This document shows, piece by piece, positions 1-11,200 of a DNA stretch of 64,000 nt. Origin of the DNA: Chrysomallon squamiferum (taxonomy: Eukaryota; Mollusca; Gastropoda; Neomphalida; Peltospiridae); assembly GCA_012295275.1 (NCBI GenBank), contig CM022667.1, positions 10,637,038-10,701,037 of the forward strand, written 5' to 3'. Within the stretch, counting starts at the first letter, position 1; each line of letters starts with the position of its first letter. A program made the translations under genes and the position numbers. Under the pieces are notes generated by a model that was not told the origin of the DNA, did not search any database, and worked only from the letters and a program-made list of their open reading frames with translations.

Positions 1-1925
1 TCTGTTCATGTGCCTTTTATACTTTGTTAATACACCATATATGTTAATATACCATGTATGATTTATCTGTGCATGTACATATGTAGACGCAAGTGCATAC
101 ATACATACATACATATGAAACTAAATATGTATGTGTGAATATATATATGTATGTATGTATGTACTGTATATATCATGTTTACGTTATACATAATGCATGC
201 AAACAAATTAGACCAGTTATTTTTGATACACTTCAATCAAAAAGGTTCAAACTCACTTGTCATGGACAGTTCAGATTTAATATTTTCTAATTCAATCTGT
301 ATTTGGCAGCTTTAAATGAAAAAAAAAAAAAGAAGGAAGAAATATTGAAATAAAAAAGATAATAAAATAAATAAATAAATAATAATAAAGTAATTATAAA
401 ATGAAAAATCTTCCAACATCAGTAGATATTTTTAAGGTTATTTTCAAACTATATGTTGTATTATATACCCTTAAATATTTAAAAAGTAATGTCTGAAGAA
501 TATTTATACAATTTGTGTTGCATATTCCATTAAAAGTTTAAAACACAAAGATTTGATGAATTATCATACAAATTTTAAATTTTTTTTTTTTTTTTTTTTC
601 TTTTTCATGTTTTTATTATAGTATTGCATATCCTTGATTGTTTATTGTATCACCTAGCATTTATAACATTCTATTTTAGTTTTTTAATTTTTATTAAGTT
701 TAACTTAAAAAATACAAGAAATTTGTTTTTAAAATATATTTAATTTATTCCAACCATCAGTTTTACTGTAATTTATAATTATCTGAATTGTTTTGTTTTG
801 GTAGATGTGTTTTGAGGAGATAAACATTTCATTGTTGTTGTTGTTTTAGAGTTATTTTTTCTGAGTGAACAGAAACGTAGTTGATGACTTAATTTATTGC
901 ATCAAGACCAATTTCATTTGTTAGTCAGATAATAATAAAAATGATATGGCAAACAAGACTTTGTTTTTTGTTTTATTTTTTCCCATTTTAATTATTTTGT
1001 TTATTTACTTTGATGATGATGATAGTTTTACTGGGGGTATTGATGATGATGGAGTAGAGATGATGACAGTAGTGGTAATAATGATGACAAAACTAATCAT
1101 GATAGAAGTGATTTTAAGGAAATAAGGTGAAATTTTCTAATTATCTTAAAAATGTGTGAAGATCTACTTTTTAAAAGAAAGTAATACAAAACTTTATTCA
1201 GCACAACCTAGAGTGGGATCATTAAATATTTTTTAGAATGCTTCCATCAGACAAGTTATCAAGTACACATATCTTGGACAATCTTTGACAATGCCAGTGT
1301 TACATCCTTGAATTAATTATTTACATAATTAAAAGCAAGCAGTCGTTTTCTAGTATATGTCTAACAGAGTATGAATTTTAATTGAAAATATTCATCTAGC
1401 AACACAAGCTTCTAGGATTAATATAATTTGCAGTTAATTTATTCTCAATGTTGGCGTTGATTGGAAAAGGAAAAAATAAATGTGCATAAACAAAAACAAA
1501 ACAACCAAAAAACCTTGTATGTCTATGAACTGGATGCTGTAAATTCATTACATATTTTCTTTTTAACCTACTTTTTAATGTTTATTCGTTGTTGTTTTTT
1601 GTTGTTTTAGTTTTGTGTAAATTACACCATTTTAGACAAGCGAAAATTAGAACATTTTGACCCAAAACGTATGTGAAACATGTCTTGAAATTTTACATTG
1701 TGTAAAAAAACAACTTATTAATGAAGATTTATAGTGTGATTTCAAATTTAGTGTCTCTGTACTTTTCTATTAACATGCACACGATATTTTGTCTGAAAAC
1801 ATTGTGTTCTAATTATTCTGAAAAGAAAACCCCTCATGTAATCTAAACAGAATAGCTGAATCATTTAATTGTATGCTAACTATAACTTTTTTTAAATGAA
1901 AAAACATATACCTAATTTTTTATGT
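1..1925. other. Upstream AT-rich flank, no gene seen
   Basis: This stretch upstream of the zinc-finger gene holds no convincing coding sequence on either strand. It contains ATAC/TATG-type microsatellite around 95-165, a T run near 580-600, and ATG/GAT-rich imperfect repeats around 1010-1100. The rest is AT-rich and fairly complex. Nothing in it resembles a conserved protein. It probably serves as intergenic or distal promoter sequence for the gene beginning near 2.0 kb. Confidence 0.6.
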
Positions 1926-1964
1926 ATCTTATTATTCGTAGTAGTAATAAACCAGTAATAATAT

Positions 1965-2195
1965 CAGTAGCAGACGCAGCAGTAGCAGTTCGCGCCATTA
2001 TTTTACTATGTTTTTACTATGCAGGCCCCGGAATCTGAACATCGTTTATCTTCGGTGTGTTACGATAGTTGCCGAGAATATCCGAACATGATCCTCCATG
2101 TTCCTCCGATTTGTGTATTGTGAAAATTATTTACAATATTTATTGATTGTATGCTAATTTGTGAAAACAAGCAAGCAATCATTATTGTCCATACA
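1965..2195 (+). promoter_or_regulatory. Probable core promoter and 5' UTR of the ZFP64-like gene
   Basis: GC and CpG content rise here relative to the flanks, directly before the first coding exon. A GCGCCATTATTTT word near 1991-2003 fits a YY1-type CCAT core. No clear TATA box is seen. A short upstream ORF starts with ATG at 2088 and stops with TGA at 2121-2123. A second upstream ATG at 2098 is out of frame with the gene. The transcription start cannot be placed from sequence alone. Confidence 0.4.
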
Positions 2196-2208
2196 ATGGA
2201 TAAATCGG
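2196..2208 (+). CDS. Coding exon 1 (MDKS plus first base of codon 5)
   Basis: The ATG at 2196 sits in a strong context (A at -3, G at +4) and is followed by three codons and one base before the donor GTAAGA at 2209. Joined to exon 2 it gives [15 protein letters not shown] and then MSADIHICG, in frame. An in-frame ATG at 2151 in poor context would add 15 residues; an in-frame TGA at 2121 closes the frame upstream. Translation could also start at the exon 2 methionine (3644) if a different 5' exon is used. Confidence 0.62.
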
Positions 2209-5200
2209 GTAAGAATTGTTTCTGCTATATTCCGTAAATTTCCCTGTTTATAATTGCGTTTATTTCAAAATTAGAAAGTGCTGCTCGGTAAGGGCAAAAT
2301 GCGCCAAATGGGCCCTGATTCAGGTGATTGCTATAAGCTGCTTGCACAATGCATACATGAATTGAATTTATCTATATTTGCCATGCATAGAAGGGGCCTT
2401 TTATATATTTTGTATACAGCATTTGGAGATAATTTTGAAGATGCAGATAAATAATTAATCAAATTAGACCATCATTCATAATCAGAATGAATCTTGAACA
2501 ACTATTCAGGCACTTGTTCCGTCATAATATTTTATTATTATTATTTATTTTTAATATTATTTTTTTGTAATTTATTACTATGAATACATGCAATAGGCCT
2601 GATAAGGTTAAAAAAAATAATTTATGCAAAAATAATTATGTATTTAAAAAAAAACTAAAAAACTAAAAAATTAAATCTGTGGAAACGATAGTGTTGTGCA
2701 TGTTAAATATTTATTTAGAGTAAATAGCATTTTGTTTGAACAACACTCCAACAACAACAGGAATCATCACAAAACAGACAAGAATTTCAGTCTAACACAT
2801 TGTTCTCACAAAACTGACTGCCAGTAAACAAAAAAACCCCAATATGCCAACTCTCCAATAACCGACAACAGCAAACAAACATATGCACAACAAAACCCAG
2901 CAAAACAAATACACATGAAATACATAAGAATTTCAATCAAATGCATTGTTGCTCTCACAGAATTCACTGGCAGTTTTGTTTTTATCAGAGAGTAGAAAAT
3001 GATCTAATAAATTTACAAGAATGTAGACCTTTCCATACCAGTAAATGTAACAAGAAAATTATTACAAGCAATGCCGTTGGTGTTCCATTTGACTCTTTTC
3101 CAATTCTAGCTAGAGTTCAGTGAATTGTATGTACAAATATTTTAATTATTTTAAATCACTGGTTTTATTATTTTATTTCAGTGCCATGTTGGTAAGAGAT
3201 CAAACGATGTTTTTCTCTATTTTATTTAAAAAAAAAAAAAAAAGGTTTATAAAACAGCAAGAAAAGTAACCATTACTAACTACAAAAAAGACTGAATAAT
3301 TATAATACAGGTAATTTCTACATTATTGTATTGGCATAGGCCAATTATTAAAACATGCTATCCCAGTTAATTATTATGTCCCTATTATTGTTGTTGTTAA
3401 TTTCTAAAAATGATTAATTTATATATTTAAAAAAAAATAAAAAAATAAATAAACATTGTACAAAACATGTGTGTAAATAGTTGAATTATCCCATAGTTCA
3501 AATTACTTAGTTTACTATGCCATAAAAAAAATCGGTGAATAATATTATTTAATTAGCTGGGTATAAAGATTACTACTGGAAACACTAAACAATTATTTAT
3601 TACCATTTCAGATAATTTTCTTGTACCTGGAACCCAAACCAACATGTCTGCTGATATTCATATCTGTGGCACATGTAAGACTCAGTTCAATGATGTTGGC
3701 ATTTTCCTCTCTCACAAAAAACACTGTTCTGAAATATCCCTGTTACAACAGTCCAGAAAGTCCACCAGCTTTGACATCCAGCAGGATACGTCTGCTTGTC
3801 AGAACATTCAAAGCCTTGAGACTTCTGGATTAGTTAGGGATAATGTGCAGACCCTGGATTTCGTAAATCCTGAAACTGTTTGTAGGACAAGTGATGGGTC
3901 AAGGGAAGCTAGGGATCAAGGTGGTCTGCTTTCTCAATCAGCCATGATGAAATCTAATTTTGATAATTTGAGAAGTTTGTATCAAGAGCAGACAGTAGAT
4001 TCAGAAAATCAGAGAAGCAGGCAAACATTGGAACAGCAACTGCAGAGGAATCAACAGCAGGCCTTAAGTATGTCACAGGAGTCCTTTAGAAGTTCTCAGA
4101 ATCAGTCCGTGGAGTCTTGTGTTTCTCAGAAAATGGATACTCATTTAATTCAGAAAGGTATTCAGAATGATAATTCTCAGAATATTTGTAATGACACAGT
4201 TCAGCAGTCAGAAACTGTTGTTGTCCAGAGAAACCTACACCCAGCAGCATCAGAGTTTGATCAGGAAAGAGCTGGTGGTCTGAACATTCACAGAGAAGAA
4301 ACTCGATTTGATCTGAGTTCTGAAGAAAACAAATCAGAAAGAATATCTGGACAAATGTTAAGTGAAGGATCCCAAATGGCTGAGGCCAGAAGTTCATGTG
4401 GACAGATAGTTATTCTAGAGGACGGAAGTCACTTCTCACAGGTTCAGAGTGCCAATACACAAAATATTCTCCTGAGACGACAAGACCAGATTTTAACTTC
4501 AGCAGGGCAGATCATCTTATTGAAAGATGGATCCACATTTTCTCAAGTAACTAGTTCTGATGGACAGACCCTTATCTTAAGAGAAGGAACTCAAGTTTCC
4601 CAGACAGACAGAGGTCAGCTTGCAAATTCAGACATGAACTGGCATCAGCAGCAGCAGCAGCAGCAGCAAACAGTCAGCCAGAATCAGACTCAGGTATCGT
4701 CAGACAATGAATTTAATGTTTACAGTAACACTGAAATGTTTTCTGGGTCAGAGACAAGTATCAGTTTTGAAGAACGAAATCCTGGTGGTTCTGGTTCAGA
4801 GACATCTAGTTTGCAGACTGATGGAAATGTAATATTCCATTCCCAGGAGCAACTGATGGAACAGATTCAAATGGACAGTATTTCTGAGCAGAGACGTTGT
4901 GTTGATCTTCTAAACAAAAACCAGAATTCTTTACAGCATGTTGCTAATGATCAGACTTACTCGCAGAGTCCAGTAAAAGTGACTTTACAGAAAGCAGTGG
5001 CCACAGAGAGTCAGAAGAGGCTAAAAATAGATGACCTCTGCATGGCATCAATACTTAAACAAGACTCTGCAGTTTCCTATGACACTGCCACATCTACTGC
5101 TGTCCACGATGCTGCTGCAAGTGCTGGCATCTATGACATATCATCATCATCAACACCTACATCCATTCATGAAACCTGTACTGTACCTTCTGCTGGTGTG

Positions 5201-8200
5201 TATTCTGGAGGCCAAGGTCTAGGTCTTTCAGTGCCAGCAGCAGCTCAAGGACTTTCAGCACCTGTGCCAGGACAAAGCATCACTGTGCCTTCTGAAGGGC
5301 AACATCTGTTGGTGCCTGGTTCTAGTGATGGAAGCATTTCTTCAGAGCTGAGTGCAACTACATTCCAACATACTAGTAGTATTCCAGAGATTCAGAATGT
5401 TTTGCAGGCACAGACAACAACTAAAAGAGGATTGGGTTTGTTTATAAAAATTACTTGAGTTTACTTTGAGAATTGGAAAGTTTCTAAAATATGTTATTTT
5501 TCATTAATTTTATTATTAAAGATACATTAAAGGCTTTGGGTTTATTTAAATTAATTTTTATTGTTTCAGATAGGCCATAAATTTATAAAATTATATATTT
5601 AATTGAAAATAATCTTTTTCTTTTATTGTGATACTTGTTTCTTCATTTCTTTTTTTTTTTAACATCATAATTATGATGTTTAGCAAACGAAATGTTACTC
5701 AAAATTTTTAATTTTTAATTTTTAATTTATTTATTTACTAATTTATCATTATCATCACCATCATCATAATCATCATCCTTACCTAGTATTATATTCCATT
5801 ATTATGTATTATCTTAGCTTTTATGAATTCTTACTGTATTTATTTTATTTTTAAAAATTATTTCTCAGAGAATGTAATAACAATACCAGACCCTGACACT
5901 CCTGGCAAGAAAAGGTACAAATGTTCTGTTACAGACTGCACCTTCACAACAACCTACATACGTGACCTTGAGAGACACAACAGAGTCCACACAGGAGAGC
6001 GTCCGTTCATCTGTCCATTGTGTCCAAAATCATTCAGCAGGTCAGACAAGCTGAATATTCACCTGCGAGGGCACACAGGATCAAAACCCTTTAAGTGTTC
6101 ATTTTGTAAGTTTGAAATGAAGCAATTTTTCTTTTTACTTTTTTTATATATATATATATCTGTGGCAGTAAGTAAAAAATGGTATAATATATATAGAATT
6201 TTTATTCTGTATTGGGGGGGGTACATTTTGATATTTTGTTTTATTGATTTGGTTGACATATAATAATAATATATTACTTTTTCAAAATACTGAATTGTTA
6301 TTAATATATATTTTATTATAGAAGTCTGAAAATTAAAATTAACCATAACAATAATAATATATGTGACATATAAAAATTTTCATATGTGACTTTAAGAAAT
6401 AATGAATTATGAGTGAACAGAAATAATGAATTCAGATGAATATAAGGAATGAAAAAATTATCATTTACAACAATAACTGATGTGTGTGTTTTTTTTTTCC
6501 AGGTAATTATGGAGCTGCCGATAGCAGCAGTTTGAAAAAACACATCAGAATTCACACAGACGAAAGACCTTTCAGGTAAACACAGAGTTTAACTGAACTG
6601 TTTTTACTTATTTAATTTCTTTAAACATTTCATCTCCTTGTTTTGTTAAACATTCATTTTCCCTTAGAGCTCTAATGGTGCTGTTTATTAAGTCAGTTAA
6701 ATCTCTGTCACTTTAACATTTTTTTTTCCAGAAAATCTCAACAAAAGATTATTTTTTTTTTTTTTTTTTAAATCAGTTAAATTTGTGTGACTTTTTATTT
6801 CAGTAACAATGTATATTATTTATTAAAAATCACTGGTGGTGTGACATGAAGGAATTTTTTTTCTGTCTTTAGTAAGATTTCAGAATAATGTAACTGACAG
6901 TATGTGATGTTGTTAGAAAAAGTTATGACATATTACTAAACATTCATACCTTTTATTCATTCCATCTATTTTTCATCTATTCATTTTGATATTTCTTTTC
7001 TTTTTAACTGTTTGTTCAGTCATTAATTTGTTACTGATACTGATCCAATCATACTTCCGTCGATTCTCACATTCATCCATCCATTCATTCATCCATCCAT
7101 CCCTTCATTCTCACATTCATTCATTCATCTTTCATTCTTTCATTCATTCTTTCATTTGCAGGTGTCAGATCTGTCCCTATGCGAGTCGTAACTCCAGTCA
7201 GCTGATTGTACACTTGCGCACTCACACTGGCGACAGTCCGTTTCAGTGCAGTGTTTGTGATGCTAAGTTCAAAATCAACTCAGACCTCAAACGTCACATG
7301 AGAATTCACACAGGAGAAAAACCTTACAAGTGTGACCTCTGTGACTATAGGTGTTCCGTTAGAGGTAAGTCATGTCTGTGAATCTGTCTGTCTGTGAATG
7401 TGTGTGTGTGTATATGTTTTTTTTTGTTTTTTTGTGTATGCTTGTTTTTGTGAATGCATGTATTTTGGGGTGGGTATAGGAGTGTATGTATGTATTATGT
7501 CTGTTTGTGAGTGTGTGTGTTTATGTATGGGTGGGTATAGGAGAGTGTGTGTATATATATGTGTGTATATGTTAGTTAGATATGTGTGAGTGTCTGTTGT
7601 GTGTGTGAGTGTGAATATGTATGTGTATGTGTGAGAATGTATGAGTGTGTTTGTGTGTATGTTTGTATGTGTATGTATTGCGTGTATGTGTGTGTGTGTT
7701 TTATTTCAGAGAGTTTTTTGGTGGTTTTTTTTTTGTGTGTGTGCAATAACACTAACTCTTAATAATTTGTCTTTATCATAATCATCATTAACCATTAGTA
7801 TGATTTATTTTTACAGGAAATCTAAAATGTCACTATCGAATCAACCATTCGAGCGAAAACCAAATGTCATGTCCAGAACCAGACTGCAGTTTCAAAACCT
7901 CCTCCAGAAAGGCATTATGGGAGCACAAGAAAACACATGACCTTCTTCGACCAATCAAGTGTGACATCTGCAATTACGCGTGTGCCAGTAACAGTGCACT
8001 GAAGATGCACATGCGAGTGCACAGCACAGACAGACCTTACAACTGCACCTTCTGCAACTACTCTTCAAAACAGAGCGGAAATGTTAAAACTCACATCAGA
8101 AAGCGACATCCAGAAACTCTCCAGATTCGATCGGGAAGGAATGCCAAAAGAAAAGGGAAAGGAGGGCACTGGGCAAGTCCATCCGAAGAGGATCCTGGGA

Positions 8201-11200
8201 TACCCAAACTGAGGCAGAACTGTCGCAAGGCTTACAAGTGCAATATTTGTTCGGCATCGTTCGTGAGGGAGGATTCGCTGAGAAGTCACACGCGACAGCA
8301 CTGTCGAGAGATCGAGCAGAATCTCGAGAGTACAGCTCTTGCAGTGCTGGAGCAGCAGAGCAATGTGGTTAACAGTCGGGTTGCCATGACGATTCTCCCA
8401 CCTCAGTCGACCCAGATGAATTCAGTGATATCCGTGACTCCACAGATCTCGTCTAACATCGACTCTTTAAATACAAAGACGACGAATTCAGAGCCGTACA
8501 TCTTTATTTCTCAGCAGAAAAACGGTGAAAAAACTTTTCAGTTTCTGCCAAAGTCAGTTTCACTACCCACAGAATCTTTATCAGAACAAGTCATGTTTAG
8601 TTCTTCTGGTATGGGAACAGCTGTTGCTAAGGAAACGGTTTCGACAACGTACTGTGTTACTCCGATGGGTTCACAGCCAGCTGTTGATCGAATGATTCAG
8701 GTTTGCACGGTTGATTCTCAGATGTCTGATAGTTCAAGGTCACTGCCGCATGCGACTGTTGTTGCCAGCGCCATGCCAGCAGCGGTGATGTCGCATTCCT
8801 TAGCAAGTCAACCACAACAGCATTCATCATCCGAGGTACAACAAAACCATCCAATGTTAACAGCAGGTTTGTTGAATTTTTATTTTTGTTTTGTCATAAA
8901 ATAACAAAAATATTAGATACAGCACTGGCATATTAATCATAGTTACACATATAGTGGATATAGAAATAATGATAGTAAAGGTAGTAATAGTGAAAGTAGA
9001 GATAGTAGCAGTGACAGCAGACGTAGCAGTAGTGTCAGTAGAAGTAGTAATGGTGTTAGTAGCAGTGACAGTAGACGTAGCAGTAGTGTCAGTAAAAGTA
9101 GTAGTGGTGTTAGTAGCAGTGACAGTAGACGTAGCAGTAGTGTCAGTAGAAGTAGTAGTGGTGTTAGTAGCAGTGACAGTAGACATAGCAGTAGTGTCAG
9201 TAAAAGTAGTAGTGGTGTTAGTAGCAGTGACAGTAGACGTAGCAGTAGTGTCAGTAGAAGTAGCAGTGACAGTAGACGTAGCAGTAGTGTCAGTAGAAGT
9301 AGTAGTGGTGTTAGTAGCAGTGACAGTAGACGTAGCAGTAGTGTCAGTAAAAGTAGTAGTGGTGTTAGTAGCAGTTTTGGTAGAGATAATAGTAATCCTA
9401 ATAGAGATAGTAACAGTGAAAACAAATAAAAAAACAAAAAACCAAAAAAACAACAAAACAAAACAGACCCAACAAACAAAATAAATAACATACTGCCTTA
9501 AATTTTTTTCATAGTGATGGAAAACGGTGTGGAAGTAGCTGTCAATATCCCAACCAACAGCAGTCAGGACATTACCTACCACACAGAATCATCAACAGGT
9601 CATGCAGAGGAGCCAATATACATAACACAGAACAAATACCAAACAGTCCTATCAAACCAGTCCACCCACGGCAACCCAACCCCTTTCTCTCAGCCAGCCC
9701 AGAACCACGTCCCTTGCTCATCTGCGCAGACGACCTTGAAAAGACCCGTCCGAATTATCCAGCAGGCTCAAAGTGAGGCTAGCAAGCTCATCTTCACAGA
9801 CGGAAATCTGGCATCCGATTACCGAGTTGTCACGGATTCTGGAATTGTCACGCATCAGTTAGTTCAGACTTCTCAGGGATTTCAGATAATCCAGAACATT
9901 CCGCTGCACAGTCTGAGATTCGTTGGCAAGGCAGCGGGTACTCAGACTGTGGAGGAACAAGTTAGGGTAGCTGAGAAGGTGTTGTCACCGTCAGTGATGT
10001 CCACGCTTCAGCCAGAGCAGCAGCTCGTACATCAGCCACAGTTGGTGCAGGTTCATTCAGGACATTCGGGTGTTGGTCATCTTGAGTCAGTTAATCTACA
10101 GGTCAGTACTTACTGTTGTTATTAGAATTGCTGCTCTTGTTGTTGTTGATGTCATCATTGTTGTAGTTATATTGTTGTTGTTATTATTATTGTTGGTATT
10201 CTTGTTGTTGACATAATCATCATATTGCTGTTACAGTTATTATTATTATTATTCTCATTATTATCATCATCATTATTGTAGCTGTTATTGATACTTTGAA
10301 CAGTCATTTTATTTATATTGTTATTATTTTGTTATTGTTTTGTTATATAATGTAGGATTTCTCCCTACGTTGTTGTTGTTATTATTATTGTTATTACAGT
10401 TGTTATTATTATTGATAGTAGTTATTAATGTTACTGTTATTTTATTAATTTTATTATTGTTATTGTTAATTAATCCACAATCTCTCTCCCCCTCTCTCTC
10501 TCTTTCTGTCTCTCCAAATTTAATCTCTGCTCACACAAACACAGTGGCAAAAATTCATGATACCTTTTCTTCAGGTTATCAAATCACCATCAACTCAGAC
10601 ATCATATCCAGTAAGCATCATCACACAGGAAGTGCCCGACCAAACGAATCCTTCCCAGAATGCACCAGCTATTGCCCAGTTACAGATAATTCTTCCGTCA
10701 GGCTCTCAGACTCCACAGATTGTCAGGAATTCACTGGGAGGCCACTCCCAGGTCATCATGCACCTCGAGGAGCCACTGTCAGCGAGACCTGCAGAAGAGT
10801 CTTCGGTTTCCATGACATCGGGAGGCATGATAAGTATTCCAATTTCCATGGCACAAACGCTGCTAGCTCAACAACCTTCAGGTATTTTTAAACATTTGTA
10901 ATTTTTGATTTTTGATTTTTTAATAATTCTCTATCTTTTTTCTCTTTGTCTCTGTTGTGTCTGTCCCTCTATGTCTATCTCTGTGATTTTGTCTCATTCT
11001 CTCTGTCACTGTCTCTTTTTCTCTTTAACTCTTTCTGCCTCTGACACGTCCTCTGTTTATTTGTTTTTGTCTCATTCCCTCTTTCTGGGTAAGTCTGTCT
11101 CTGTTACTCTGTTTTTTAAACTGCCTCATTCTACCTTTTTTTTTTTTTTTTTTTTTTTTATCCTGTTCTAAAAGAAATACATTACTGACCATTTAATAAC

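Noticed and set aside
2941-3123. 60-codon frame in intron 1
   Set aside because: It lies inside a duplicated intronic stretch and lacks a domain; not needed to join exons 1 and 2.
4086-4397. 103-codon antisense frame in exon 2
   Set aside because: Shadow of the real coding exon on the plus strand.
8954-9484. Val-rich 176-codon frame (+) and Thr- or Leu-rich frames (-) over the intron 6 array
   Set aside because: They are translations of a 54-bp repeat in several frames, lack unique flanks, and do not join the exons on either side in frame.
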